Shown: positions 18,120-26,990, numbered from the stretch's first letter. The stretch is DNA of 32,340 nt from Proteiniphilum sp. (GCA_028709605.1 JAQVWR010000005.1:37460-69799); one strand, 5' to 3'. Notes: generated by a model not told the origin, from the letters alone. Program-made: numbers and translations.

Positions 18120-18548
18120 ATGACAACGATGCTGAGTAAAAAAGAGCTGGAGCAGATCAGTGAATCGATCCGCAGCGCGGAAGCGCACACCTCGGGAGAG
18201 ATCCGCGTCTGTGTCGCCCGGCAGTGTAAGGGAGATCCCCTGGAAGCAGCCTTCCGCAAGTTCACACAGCTGAAGATGGAAGCCACCGAACTGCGCAATG
18301 GTGTATTGCTTTACGTCTCACCTGCCGGCCACAAGGCGGCCATCTGGGGCGACCAGGGTATCCACGGAGCCACGCGCAGCGATTTTTGGGATGAGGTGCT
18401 GGAGGAGATGCTCCCTTTCTTCCGGGAGGAAAGGATCACCGACGGCATCTGTCGGGGGGTGAACAGAGTGGGTGAACTGGTCAAGGCGCAATATCCGGTA
18501 TCGGAAAACGACATAAACGAACTAAGCGATGAAGTTATCCTGGAGTAG
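18120..18548 (+). CDS. TPM-domain protein, soluble
   Basis: A 142-residue protein from the ATG at 18120 (a second ATG is at 18129; a TTG at 18102 overlapping lemA is less likely). It consists of a single TPM (TLP18.3/Psb32/MOLO-1) fold: IRSAEAHTSGEIRVCVARQC, a central GVLLYVSPAGHKAAIWGDQG and the C-terminal helix. No signal peptide or membrane segment is seen, unlike its downstream partner. TPM domains have been linked to acid-phosphatase-like activity and membrane-complex assembly; the role here is inferred only from the lemA context. It overlaps the next gene by 20 bases. Confidence 0.88.
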   Translation: MTTMLSKKELEQISESIRSAEAHTSGEIRVCVARQCKGDPLEAAFRKFTQLKMEATELRNGVLLYVSPAGHKAAIWGDQGIHGATRSDFWDEVLEEMLPFFREERITDGICRGVNRVGELVKAQYPVSENDINELSDEVILE

Positions 18549-19326
18549 ACTGCTGTTCCCCACCATCCTCTTTCTTCTCTCCGCCCGCCTGGCAGCACAG
18601 GAGATTCCGGAGCCGATGGTGCCCTACCGCCTGGTGAATGACTTTGCCGGCATCTTCTCCTATGCGGCGAATCAGGCGCTGGAGCAGAAGTTGTTGGCCT
18701 ACCACGACTCCACCTCCACGCAGATCTATGTGGTGACAGTCAACGACCTGGGAGGATATGCTCCTTCCGACTATGCCTTCCGGCTCGGAGAAAAATGGCA
18801 GGTAGGGCAGAAAAGCAACAACAACGGCGCCGTGATCCTGATCAAACCGAAAAGGGGGAACAGCCGCGGGCAGGCATTCATCGCCACGGGCTACGGTCTG
18901 GAGGCGCGCATCAACGATGCCTATGCCGGCCGTATCGTGCGCAATGTGATGATCCCCTACTTTATGGAAGAGGATTATTTCGGAGGGGTCAATGCTGCCG
19001 TGGACGAGATGATTGCCCGGTTGTCGGGCGAGTTCACCGCCGATGAGAAAGAGCAGGAGGGGATCCCCCTGCTGGCGATCATCATCCTGGTAGTGGGCAT
19101 CCTTCTCCTGCTGGCCTTCCTCTCCGGCGGAGGGGATCAGCATATCGACAGCGAGGGGCACCACAAAGGGGACAACCCCGTTTTCTTTCCGCCATTCATC
19201 GGCGGCAGCCGGCATAACGGAGGGCTGGGTGGTTTCGGCGGAGGATTTGGAGGCGGCGGATTTGGAGGCTTCGGCGGCGGCGGGGGCGGCAGTTTCGGCG
19301 GAGGAGGCGCCGGCGGGAGCTGGTAA
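18529..19326 (+). CDS. TPM-domain membrane protein with Gly-rich tail (YgcG-like)
   Basis: A 265-residue exported protein: signal peptide MKLSWSRLLFPTILFLLSAR, periplasmic TPM domain (RLVNDFAGIFSYAANQALEQ, QIYVVTVNDLGGYAPSDYA, ATGYGLEARINDAYAGRIV), one membrane helix (LLAIIILVVGILLLLAFL, about residues 182-200) and a low-complexity glycine/phenylalanine tail ending GGGGAGGSW. This is the standard layout of YgcG-type TPM proteins that partner LemA. Translation is likely coupled to the previous gene, which it overlaps. miaA starts 20 bases downstream. Confidence 0.92.
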   Translation: MKLSWSRLLFPTILFLLSARLAAQEIPEPMVPYRLVNDFAGIFSYAANQALEQKLLAYHDSTSTQIYVVTVNDLGGYAPSDYAFRLGEKWQVGQKSNNNGAVILIKPKRGNSRGQAFIATGYGLEARINDAYAGRIVRNVMIPYFMEEDYFGGVNAAVDEMIARLSGEFTADEKEQEGIPLLAIIILVVGILLLLAFLSGGGDQHIDSEGHHKGDNPVFFPPFIGGSRHNGGLGGFGGGFGGGGFGGFGGGGGGSFGGGGAGGSW

Positions 19327-19346
19327 GCATCAGACCCGGCAAAAGC

Positions 19347-20276
19347 ATGATGAGCAGAAAGCTGATCACCGTCCTGGGGCCCACCGCCAGCGGAAAGACC
19401 CCGTTTGCCGTACAGCTGGCGCATGCACTCGGGGGAGAGATCATCAGTGCCGACTCGCGCCAGATCTACCGCCGCATGGACATCGGCACAGGCAAGGACC
19501 TCTCGGAATACACCCTCGTCGGGAAGAGCGTCCCTTTTCACCTGATCGATATCCGCGAGCCGGGCGACAAGTACACGTTGTTCGACTATCAGCGCGACTT
19601 CCATGTTGCTTATCAGGATATCTGCAACCGCGGAAAGAGGCCCTTTCTCTGTGGCGGCACCGGCCTCTACCTCGAATCGGTGCTGAAGGGCTACCACCTG
19701 CCCAACGTGCCGGTGAACCCGGCGTTGCGAAGCCGACTCGAACCGCTGTCGCTCACCGAGCTGACGGAGATCCTGCGCAGCTACCGGCCCCTACACAACA
19801 CCACCGACACTGATACAAAGAAAAGAGCCATCCGTGCCATCGAGATCGCCGACTACCAGTCGGAACAAAGCCCCCCGCCCAACACGTCCTCTCCCTTGGA
19901 GAGCACCATCCTCGGGCTGCAGATCGACCGCGAGCTGCGACGGGAGAAGATCAGCCGACGGCTGCAAGCCCGCCTGCAGGAGGGGATGATCGACGAGGTG
20001 AGGCAGCTCCTCGACGAAGGCATTCCTCCCGCCGATCTGATCTACTACGGTCTGGAATATAAATACGTCACGCTGCATGTCACGGGTGAGCTGAGCTACC
20101 GCGAGATGGTCCGCCAGCTCGAGATTGCCATCCATCAGTTTGCCAAGCGACAGATGACCTGGTTCAGGGGGATGGAACGGCGCGGCATCCCTATTCACTG
20201 GATCGATGCCGCCCTGCCCATGGAGCATAAACTGGAGCAGGCATTTTCTTTGATCGGAACAGAAGGTTATCGCTAA
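19347..20276 (+). CDS. miaA: tRNA dimethylallyltransferase
   Basis: MiaA adds a dimethylallyl group to N6 of A37 in tRNAs reading UNN codons. The 309-residue protein has the P-loop GPTASGKT (residues 11-18), the DSRQIYRRMDIGTGKD motif, CGGTGLYLESVLKGY and the C-terminal FAKRQMTWFRGM motif. Bacteroidales often carry two MiaA paralogues; this could be either one. It follows the lemA-TPM genes closely and probably belongs to that operon, although no functional tie is known. Confidence 0.96.
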   Translation: MMSRKLITVLGPTASGKTPFAVQLAHALGGEIISADSRQIYRRMDIGTGKDLSEYTLVGKSVPFHLIDIREPGDKYTLFDYQRDFHVAYQDICNRGKRPFLCGGTGLYLESVLKGYHLPNVPVNPALRSRLEPLSLTELTEILRSYRPLHNTTDTDTKKRAIRAIEIADYQSEQSPPPNTSSPLESTILGLQIDRELRREKISRRLQARLQEGMIDEVRQLLDEGIPPADLIYYGLEYKYVTLHVTGELSYREMVRQLEIAIHQFAKRQMTWFRGMERRGIPIHWIDAALPMEHKLEQAFSLIGTEGYR

Positions 20277-20284
20277 AAAATTCG

Positions 20285-20292
20285 TAATTTTG
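20285..20292 (+). promoter_or_regulatory. Promoter -7 box of lysA
   Basis: TAATTTTG fits TAnnTTTG and lies 84 bases before the chosen lysA start, directly after the miaA stop. The -33 region is weak. Confidence 0.5.
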
Positions 20293-20368
20293 TCACACGA
20301 AGAGTGGCGCACCGCCCGGGATCAACCCTCCGGTGCGTAAAATAAACCCAATGATACACTTTTTACGC

Positions 20369-21526
20369 ATGATCAAAGGAACATTTCCCACCGATAAGTT
20401 TGAAGCGCTCGACACGCCTTTTTACTACTACGATATGACGTTGCTGCGCGAAACACTCGACACCATCCGGCGGGAAACCGTCGACAAACCGTTCCGTATC
20501 CATTACGCCATCAAGGCAAATGCCAACCCGGAGATCCTGCGACTCATCGCCTCCTGCGGGTTCGGTGCCGACTGTGTGAGTGGCAATGAGATCTTGCTGG
20601 CCCTGAAATGCGGCTTCCCTGCCAACAAGATTGCCTTTGCCGGCGTGGGCAAAACCGACCGGGAGATCCATATCGGACTCGACCATGAGATCTTCTGCTT
20701 CAATGTGGAATCAAAACCCGAGCTGGAGGTGCTGAACGAGCTGGCGAAGGCGAAAGGAAAGAAGGCACCCGTGGCGCTGCGCATCAACCCCAATGTGGAT
20801 GCCCACACCCATCAATATATCACCACCGGACTGAATGAGAACAAGTTCGGCATCAACGAGCAGGATCTGCCCGATGTACTGCGGATGATCACCGACGCGA
20901 AGCATATCCGCCTGATCGGCATGCACTTCCATATCGGCTCACAGATCACCGACCTCTCCTCGTTCGAGGATCTCTGCGTGAAGGTGCTGGAGCTTCGGGA
21001 GTGGTTCCGCACACAGGGCATCACCCTGCCGGTTATCAACGTGGGAGGTGGTCTGGGTATCAACTACCAGCATCCCAACCACTGTCCCATAGCCGATTTC
21101 GGATCTTACTTCCGCCTGTTCGACAAGTACCTGACGCTGGAAGAGGGGCAGACCCTCCACTTCGAACTGGGCCGCTCGGTGGTGGCCCCCTGCGGTTCGC
21201 TGATCACACGGGTGGTCTATGTGAAAGAGGGGATCCGGACAAAATTCCTGATCGTGGATGCCGGCATGACCGAGTTGATCCGGCCGGCACTCTATCAGGC
21301 ATATCATCATATTGAGAACATCAGTTCAGAGAAACCGTACACTCCTTATGATGTGGTGGGACCCGTCTGCGAGTCGAGCGATGTTTTTGCGCGCGACCAG
21401 ATGCTCAACGGCTCAAAAAGGGGGGATCTGATCGCTATCCGGTCGGCCGGTGCCTACGGGGAAACGATGGCCTCCACCTACAATTGCCGGGAGATCCCCG
21501 CTTCCCGGTTCTCTGACAAACTATAA
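20369..21526 (+). CDS. lysA: Diaminopimelate decarboxylase
   Basis: LysA decarboxylates meso-diaminopimelate to L-lysine with PLP, the last step of the pathway. The ATG at 20369 (MIKGTFPTDKFEALDTP, 385 residues) is chosen because relatives begin near this motif; the ATG at 20351 would add six residues and cannot be excluded, as neither has a Shine-Dalgarno site. The PLP lysine is Lys49 in HYAIKANANP; the GGGLGINY phosphate-binding loop, ELGRSVVAPCG, GPVCESSDVF with its catalytic Cys, and GAYGETMASTYN are all present. A glycosyltransferase gene follows 10 bases after the stop. Confidence 0.95.
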   Translation: MIKGTFPTDKFEALDTPFYYYDMTLLRETLDTIRRETVDKPFRIHYAIKANANPEILRLIASCGFGADCVSGNEILLALKCGFPANKIAFAGVGKTDREIHIGLDHEIFCFNVESKPELEVLNELAKAKGKKAPVALRINPNVDAHTHQYITTGLNENKFGINEQDLPDVLRMITDAKHIRLIGMHFHIGSQITDLSSFEDLCVKVLELREWFRTQGITLPVINVGGGLGINYQHPNHCPIADFGSYFRLFDKYLTLEEGQTLHFELGRSVVAPCGSLITRVVYVKEGIRTKFLIVDAGMTELIRPALYQAYHHIENISSEKPYTPYDVVGPVCESSDVFARDQMLNGSKRGDLIAIRSAGAYGETMASTYNCREIPASRFSDKL

Positions 21527-21536
21527 ACCGATCAAA

Positions 21537-22712
21537 ATGGATTACCTTCATGCTCTTTTTTCCCGGCTTTCGCTTGCGGAGTGGATTCTGGGGGGGATGA
21601 TGCTTTTCTTCTTCCTGGTGCAGCTTCTGTTTTATTTTACCGTATATGACAAACCCTACCGATACGAAAAAAAACGACCGCCACATCCCCTTCCGGACGA
21701 GAAGCTGCCGGCCATCTCGGTGATCATCCCGTCGAAGAACAACTCGGAGGAGCTGGAAAAGAACCTGCCTTTTATCCTGGAACAGGATTATCCCGACTTC
21801 GAGGTGGTGGTGGTCAACAGCGGCTCCACCGATGAGACCGACATGGTGCTGAAGTCCGCAGCACGCAAATATCCGCACCTCTACCACACCTACGTACCGG
21901 CAGAAGCGGACAGTGTCAACGAAAAGAAGCTGGCGCTCACCCTTGGCATCAAAGCGGCCAAAAATGAGATCCTGCTCTTCACGGAAGCCTACTGTAAGCC
22001 CTGTTCCCCGAACTGGATCAGGGAATATGGGAAAGCGTTCGCCGGGGGAAAAGAGATTGTACTGGGATACAACCGGCTGGTGATCGACAGAAAGGTGCCT
22101 ATGCGCACGTTCATCCGGTTCGACAACCTGATCCACCACCTCAAATTCCTTTCCATGGCACTGTTGCACAAGCCTTTTATGGGCATCGGACGGAACATGG
22201 CCTACCGGAAGGAACTTTTCTTCCGGTACAAGGGCTTTTCATCCATCCTGCATATCGACGGAGGAGAAGATGATCTCTACATCAACCGGATCGCCACGGG
22301 AACAAAAACAGGTGTGGTTCTCTCACCGGAGAGCATGACCGAGACCTACGGCATTGACAACTTCTTCACCTGGCGCTCCCTGAAATCGAAATATCTGTTC
22401 ACGAAACAATTTTACAAGGGCCTCCCTCCCTGCCTCTTCAGCCTGGAGACTTTCACCCGGTACGCTTTCTACCTCTCTGTGGCAGCGGGGGTGACCGTGA
22501 GCCTGCCCGCCTGCTCGTGGCTGCTTACCGGTACGGCCTTGCTGCTCTTCCTCATCCGCTTTGGCGTACAACTGATTGTCCTCAACCGGAACAGCAGGCT
22601 GCTGGATGGCGCAGGATACCATATCAACCTGCTGTGCTACGATCTTTTCCAGCCATTGAACAATTTCCGTTTCAGACAATATGCCACCAAAAGCAACTCA
22701 CTGAGACGATAA
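21537..22712 (+). CDS. Membrane-bound family 2 glycosyltransferase
   Basis: From the ATG at 21537 the product has 391 residues. An N-terminal membrane helix (about 14-36) precedes a GT-A domain with AISVIIPSKNNSEELEKNL and VVVNSGSTDET, the nucleotide-sugar site region FTEAYCKP (residues 148-155), the acceptor motif GGEDDLY (about 242-248) and TWRSLKSKYL. Further membrane helices occupy the C-terminal third. The usual DxD metal site reads Glu150-Ala-Tyr152, which is odd but may still bind metal. Sugar donor and acceptor are unknown. It follows lysA closely, probably co-transcribed. An in-frame ATG at 21450 lies within lysA and is unlikely. Confidence 0.88.
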   Translation: MDYLHALFSRLSLAEWILGGMMLFFFLVQLLFYFTVYDKPYRYEKKRPPHPLPDEKLPAISVIIPSKNNSEELEKNLPFILEQDYPDFEVVVVNSGSTDETDMVLKSAARKYPHLYHTYVPAEADSVNEKKLALTLGIKAAKNEILLFTEAYCKPCSPNWIREYGKAFAGGKEIVLGYNRLVIDRKVPMRTFIRFDNLIHHLKFLSMALLHKPFMGIGRNMAYRKELFFRYKGFSSILHIDGGEDDLYINRIATGTKTGVVLSPESMTETYGIDNFFTWRSLKSKYLFTKQFYKGLPPCLFSLETFTRYAFYLSVAAGVTVSLPACSWLLTGTALLLFLIRFGVQLIVLNRNSRLLDGAGYHINLLCYDLFQPLNNFRFRQYATKSNSLRR

Positions 22713-22911
22713 ATGGATCCGTGAGAAACGTCAAAAATGCCATCTTGTCAGGCGAACGGGAGGGAGATGCACCACGGCTCGGTTAAATCGGGTTAATCGG
22801 ATATTTTTTCCGTTAAAAGTGTTAAAAGCCAAGCCGGCGGGTCGGTTTGTGTATGATTTTTGTGCTACATTTGTTGCGTTGAGGACAGTAATTAACTTCA
22901 ATTTCAACCAT
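22713..22911. other. Gap before htrA with a possible -7 box
   Basis: About 200 bases with no gene. TACATTTG at 22866-22873 matches the -7 consensus 46 bases before the ATG, with TTTG at 22846-22849 only 16 bases upstream, shorter than usual. Nothing else stands out. Confidence 0.45.
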
Positions 22912-24438
22912 ATGAATACGAAAAACGGAAAAAATGTTCTTGCGATCGTGTTAGTCGCAATATTGAGTTCTGTAGTCACCCTGTTGGGGTACAATATGAT
23001 CAGCGGAAAAAAGAGCGGAGCGGCCGCCGGCACCTCTTCAGACTCCTCCACGAAAGAAATCGGCATGCTTGCCGATTCATTCGGCCAGGACAGAAACATG
23101 GTTCTTACCAGCCTTACCACACCCGACGGATATCCTGATTTCACCGAAGCGGCCACCCGCTCGGTAGACGGCGTAGTGCACGTCAAAGCCAAGACCATCA
23201 GCCAACAGCAATATATCAATCCGTTTGACTTCTTCTTCGGTTTTGGCGATCGGATGCCGTCACAACCGCGCGAACAGATAGGCTTCGGATCGGGGGTGAT
23301 CATCTCCAAAGACGGCTACATCATCACCAACAACCATGTGGTGGAGAACGCCTCGGAGGTATCCGTCACGCTGAACGACAACCGCGAGTTTACTGCCAAG
23401 GTGATCGGTACCGACGGGATGAGCGACATCGCCCTGCTGAAGATCGACGGCAATGATTTTTCCTATCTCACCTTCGGCAACTCCGACGCCCTGCAGGTAG
23501 GTGAATGGGTGCTGGCGGTAGGTAATCCCTTCAACCTCACCTCCACCGTGACTGCCGGCATCGTGAGTGCCAAGAACAGAGGCAATGTGATGGGCGGCAG
23601 CCTGGGCATCCAGTCATTCATCCAGGTCGATGCAGCAGTCAACCCGGGCAACAGCGGCGGAGCATTGGTCAACACCCGCGGTGAGCTGGTAGGAATCAAT
23701 ACCGCCATCTATTCACAAACCGGCAATTTCGCCGGGTATGCCTTTGCGGTACCCATCTCCATTGCAGGGAAAGTAGCAGCCGACCTGAAAGAATACGGAA
23801 CGGTACAGCGCGCCGTATTGGGTATTCAGGTCCCCAACATTGAAGGCATCCGCCAGGAGGATCCCAAGCGTGCAAGCGAGCTCTCCCAGATAAAAGGAGT
23901 GCTGGTAGAGGACTTTGCCGAGAGGAGTGCTGCCAAGGCGGCAGGCATTCAAAAAGGTGATATCCTCACCGCGATCAACAATGTGCCGATCCGTAATTTT
24001 GCCGAATTACAGAGCCAGCTGAATCGCTACCGTCCCGGCGATAAGATCAGCGTAACGGTCGACCGTAACGGTAATCAACGCGCCTTCAATGTAGAGTTGA
24101 AGAACGACGAAGGGAGCACCGAGATCACCCGCAAGGCAGATGCCGTGAGCGTCTTGGGTGCCACCTTTAAGCCGGTGAGCAACGAAAAGAAGAAAGCCCT
24201 GGGCATCTCCAGCGGAATTGAGGTGGAAAGTGTCAACAGCAAAGGGTTGTTCCGTAAGGAAGGAATCAACAAAGGCTTCATCATCCTGCGAATGAACAAC
24301 ACACCCGTGAACAGTCAGAGCGAAGTGGAAAGCATCCTTGCCGCCACCCGCACACACGAGGATAAGGTGGTACTGATTGCCGGTTTCTATCCCAACGGCA
24401 GGACGCAGTACATTGCCATCGACCTGTCGGGAAAGTGA
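22912..24438 (+). CDS. degP: HtrA/Deg-family serine protease with two PDZ domains
   Basis: A periplasmic quality-control protease/chaperone that degrades misfolded envelope proteins. The ATG at 22912 (MNTKNGKNVLAIVLV, 508 residues) gives an N-terminal hydrophobic segment at about 8-27, either a signal peptide or a membrane anchor; an upstream in-frame ATG at 22819 lies before the promoter box. The catalytic triad is His142 (NNHVVENA), Asp172 (MSDIALLKI) and Ser248 (NPGNSGGALV). Two PDZ domains follow, about 268-375 and 395-505. It lies before the sigma-factor gene, separated by a large inverted repeat. Confidence 0.95.
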   Translation: MNTKNGKNVLAIVLVAILSSVVTLLGYNMISGKKSGAAAGTSSDSSTKEIGMLADSFGQDRNMVLTSLTTPDGYPDFTEAATRSVDGVVHVKAKTISQQQYINPFDFFFGFGDRMPSQPREQIGFGSGVIISKDGYIITNNHVVENASEVSVTLNDNREFTAKVIGTDGMSDIALLKIDGNDFSYLTFGNSDALQVGEWVLAVGNPFNLTSTVTAGIVSAKNRGNVMGGSLGIQSFIQVDAAVNPGNSGGALVNTRGELVGINTAIYSQTGNFAGYAFAVPISIAGKVAADLKEYGTVQRAVLGIQVPNIEGIRQEDPKRASELSQIKGVLVEDFAERSAAKAAGIQKGDILTAINNVPIRNFAELQSQLNRYRPGDKISVTVDRNGNQRAFNVELKNDEGSTEITRKADAVSVLGATFKPVSNEKKKALGISSGIEVESVNSKGLFRKEGINKGFIILRMNNTPVNSQSEVESILAATRTHEDKVVLIAGFYPNGRTQYIAIDLSGK

Positions 24439-24480
24439 GAGATGGTTAATGAAGGTTAATCATTCACTTTTCAGTAACAA

Positions 24481-24545
24481 AAACGAACCGATTAGCGTTT
24501 CTATAGCAAAGGAATTAGGCTGTAAAGCCGGATTCCTTTGCTATA
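24481..24545 (+). promoter_or_regulatory. Perfect 14-bp inverted repeat upstream of rpoD
   Basis: TATAGCAAAGGAAT at 24502-24515 is exactly reverse-complemented at 24532-24545, with an inner GGCT (24518-24521)/AGCC (24526-24529) pair in the 16-base loop. A smaller repeat AAACG (24481-24485)/CGTTT (24496-24500) adjoins it. No T-run follows, so it is not a standard terminator; it could be a degP 3' structure or an operator. Confidence 0.8.
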
Positions 24546-24591
24546 TGTTTGGCAACGGGGCAGTCATGTATCTTCATCCAAATATTTTTTG

Positions 24592-24599
24592 TACTTTTG
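24592..24599 (+). promoter_or_regulatory. Promoter -7 box of rpoD
   Basis: TACTTTTG matches TAnnTTTG, 58 bases before the ATG at 24650. No clear -33 box. Confidence 0.5.
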
Positions 24600-24649
24600 C
24601 GGCCCCAATGAAACAATGAAGGAATATTCCGAAGAATAGTAGTATACAG

Positions 24650-25510
24650 ATGAGACAACTTAAAATTACAAAATCGATCACCAATCGTGAAAGCGCTTCA
24701 CTCGACAAGTATCTGCAGGAGATTGGTCGTGAGGACCTGATCACCGTAGAGGAAGAAGTAGAGTTAGCGCAGGCAATCAAGAAAGGAGATCGACAGGCTT
24801 TGGAAAAACTCACCAGGGCGAACCTCCGGTTTGTTGTGTCGGTTGCCAAACAATATCAGAACCAGGGCCTGAGCCTGCCCGACCTGATCAACGAAGGGAA
24901 CCTGGGATTGATCAAGGCCGCCGAAAAATTTGATGAGACCAGAGGCTTCAAGTTCATCAGCTATGCAGTATGGTGGATCCGTCAGTCGATCCTGCAAGCC
25001 CTTGCCGAGCAGTCACGTATCGTAAGGCTGCCTCTCAACCAGGTGGGTTCTCTGAATAAGATCAGCAAAGCATTTCAGAAATTTGAGCAGGAGAACGAAC
25101 GGCGACCGTCGGCTGAGGAGCTGGCCACTGAACTGGATATCTCCGTGGACAAGGTGACGGACTCGCTCAAGGTATCGGGACGTCACATCTCCATGGATGC
25201 ACCGTTTGTGGAAGGCGAAGACAACAGCCTGCTGGATGTGCTGGTCAACGACGATGCGCCCATTGCCGACCGTACGCTGATCAACGAATCGCTGCAGAAA
25301 GAGATTGACCGTGCACTCTCCACCCTGACGGAGAGAGAGAGTGACATCATTAAGATGTTTTTCGGCATCGGCTGTCAGGAGATGACGCTCGAGGAGATCG
25401 GCGACAAGTTTCAGCTGACCCGCGAGCGCGTGCGACAGATCAAGGAGAAAGCCATCCGGCGGCTCCGGCAGGACTCGCGCAGCAAACTTTTGAAAAGCTA
25501 CCTGGGGTAA
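24650..25510 (+). CDS. rpoD: Primary (housekeeping) RNA polymerase sigma factor
   Basis: This 286-residue sigma-70 protein is the group 1 factor of Bacteroidota, which recognises the unusual TTTG/TAnnTTTG promoters seen through this window. It opens with [20 protein letters not shown] and lacks region 1.1. Region 1.2 ([10 protein letters not shown]), regions 2.1-2.4 ([39 protein letters not shown]), region 3 and region 4.2 ([20 protein letters not shown]) are complete. The short form and full set of regions favour the primary factor over an alternative one. It is a separate unit preceded by its own -7 box. Confidence 0.95.
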   Translation: MRQLKITKSITNRESASLDKYLQEIGREDLITVEEEVELAQAIKKGDRQALEKLTRANLRFVVSVAKQYQNQGLSLPDLINEGNLGLIKAAEKFDETRGFKFISYAVWWIRQSILQALAEQSRIVRLPLNQVGSLNKISKAFQKFEQENERRPSAEELATELDISVDKVTDSLKVSGRHISMDAPFVEGEDNSLLDVLVNDDAPIADRTLINESLQKEIDRALSTLTERESDIIKMFFGIGCQEMTLEEIGDKFQLTRERVRQIKEKAIRRLRQDSRSKLLKSYLG

Positions 25511-25835
25511 ACAAAGCCTTTCCGGCTGTTCCATCCACGGCCACATATGGGGAGAAATGCCCGATTGGCCATATTTTCGCAAAATTCTGAAAGAAAAACA
25601 AGATTATCTAAATTTTAAGTTTTATATTTGTAATCTTAAGTTTAACTGCTTCGACAGAGGCAAAAAGACGGTCATTCAGGGAAATCATGCCTTTCAGGGC
25701 ATGTTTCAGCGAACATTTTTATAACAGAAATGTTATAGAGGAAACAATGAAGGAGGTACTGAGCGCAGTACAACCGTTAAAAACTAAGAATATCGAGTTA
25801 TTGTAAAACGAAATGTTTAATTAGAATGTAAATTT
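25511..25835 (+). promoter_or_regulatory. Promoter and long structured leader of the OmpA-like gene
   Basis: These 325 bases hold a -7 box TATATTTG at 25623-25630, implying a leader of about 200 bases. The leader contains a hairpin CATGCC/GGCATG (25686-25691, 25698-25703), a hairpin TATAACA-GAAA-TGTTATA (25720-25737) with a GNRA-type loop, and a small inverted repeat GTACT/AGTAC in the mini-ORF. The last 25 bases before the ATG are A+T-rich, as in highly expressed Bacteroidota genes. Confidence 0.6.
25747..25806 (+). CDS. Possible 19-codon leader ORF
   Basis: An ATG at 25747 opens a 19-codon frame (MKEVLSAVQPLKTKNIELL) ending at TAA 25804-25806, 29 bases before the OmpA-like ATG. Its codons include AAGGAGGT, a perfect anti-SD complement, which is unusual in this phylum. 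It may be chance; coding is unproven. Confidence 0.2.
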   Translation: MKEVLSAVQPLKTKNIELL

Positions 25836-26990
25836 ATGAAAAAGTTTAGTTTACTTTTATTTTCTGCACTGGTTGCATTCAGCATCGGTGCGCAGGAAGT
25901 ACAAAATGTTTCTGAAGGTACGGTGTATCTGAAGAATAAGGCAAGTGACAACTGGTATATGAGTATCGGCGGGGGAACGAACCTGTACATGACAAAAGGT
26001 GAAAATGATGCCGATGCCGATTTTGGCGATCGTCTGGGCTGGAACGGCCAGCTGGAGGTCGGACGCTGGCTCAGTCCCAACTGGGGTGCCCGCGCGGTCA
26101 TCGACGGCGGTCACATCAAGCATGTTGCTGACGGTATCGAACCGGAACAGAACTGGTTGGGCGGCCATGTAGACCTGATGTTCAACGTCATCAACGCCTG
26201 GGGTTCTTATAACCCGGACAGGGTATACAGCCTGATCCCCTACATGGGTATCGGTTATATGTACGGACTGGATGATGACTGGAAGAAACCCAATCCCGAC
26301 AAGAAATTTCTCACGAACCAGAATCAGACCCTCACCTACAACGTAGGGTTGATCAACAACTTCCAGCTTTCCAAGAGTGTTGCTCTCTTTGTAGAGCTGG
26401 GATGGAGAGTGATGCAGGAAACTTTTGACGGAAGCGGATTAGGCGGAGACTATGAATATGACAGCATGTTCACCGGTACCGCAGGGATCAAGTTCGGTCT
26501 GGGCGGCAAACAGAGTTTCACTCCTGCCGAACTGATGGACTACAACCTGATCAACGACCTGAACAGCCAGATCAACAGGCTGCGTGCCGAGAACGAAGAG
26601 CTGAGACTCAGACCCGAGTCCTGCCCCGAATGCCCGGAAGTAAAGCCGGCTGTTGTCAGTGAGGCAGTTTATGTTCCCAACGTAGTGTTCTTCCGCATCA
26701 ACTCTGCCAAGATCGATAAGGGCCAGCAGATCAGCGTACACAATACCGCTGAATACATGAAGGCCAACCCGAACGCGAAGGTGAACATCGTAGCTTACGC
26801 AGATGCTCAGACCGGTACACCGGAATACAACTTTGCACTCTCTGAAAAACGTGCAAGAGCCGTTGCCGACGCGCTGACCAACGATTACGGAATCAACAGC
26901 GACCGCATTTCCATCGACTGGAAGGGTGATACCGAACAGCCTTATGCAGAAAACAGCTGGAACCGCGTGGCTATCTTCTTTGTAGACTAA
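25836..26990 (+). CDS. OmpA-family major outer-membrane protein
   Basis: A 384-residue protein resembling the Omp40/Omp41 (Pgm6/7) pair of Porphyromonas. The signal peptide MKKFSLLLFSALVAFSIGA is followed by an eight-strand-type barrel (NWYMSIGGGTNLYM to GTAGIKFGLG), a short coiled coil (LINDLNSQINRLRAENEELR), a Cys/Pro linker (PESCPECPEVKP) and a C-terminal OmpA peptidoglycan-binding domain from about residue 283 (VVFFRINSAKIDKGQ, YADAQTGTPEYNFALSEKRA), with the conserved Asp and Arg of the diaminopimelate-binding site. It anchors the outer membrane to peptidoglycan and may form a pore. It has a strong leader and a bidirectional terminator, suggesting high expression. Confidence 0.94.
   Translation: MKKFSLLLFSALVAFSIGAQEVQNVSEGTVYLKNKASDNWYMSIGGGTNLYMTKGENDADADFGDRLGWNGQLEVGRWLSPNWGARAVIDGGHIKHVADGIEPEQNWLGGHVDLMFNVINAWGSYNPDRVYSLIPYMGIGYMYGLDDDWKKPNPDKKFLTNQNQTLTYNVGLINNFQLSKSVALFVELGWRVMQETFDGSGLGGDYEYDSMFTGTAGIKFGLGGKQSFTPAELMDYNLINDLNSQINRLRAENEELRLRPESCPECPEVKPAVVSEAVYVPNVVFFRINSAKIDKGQQISVHNTAEYMKANPNAKVNIVAYADAQTGTPEYNFALSEKRARAVADALTNDYGINSDRISIDWKGDTEQPYAENSWNRVAIFFVD

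Noticed and set aside
19137..19697. Minus-strand ORF with long proline runs
   Set aside because: It is the reverse complement of the Gly-rich tail of the TPM gene and the miaA start.
25511..25600. ATATGG/CCATAT repeat after rpoD as terminator
   Set aside because: Only six base pairs, no adequate T-run.
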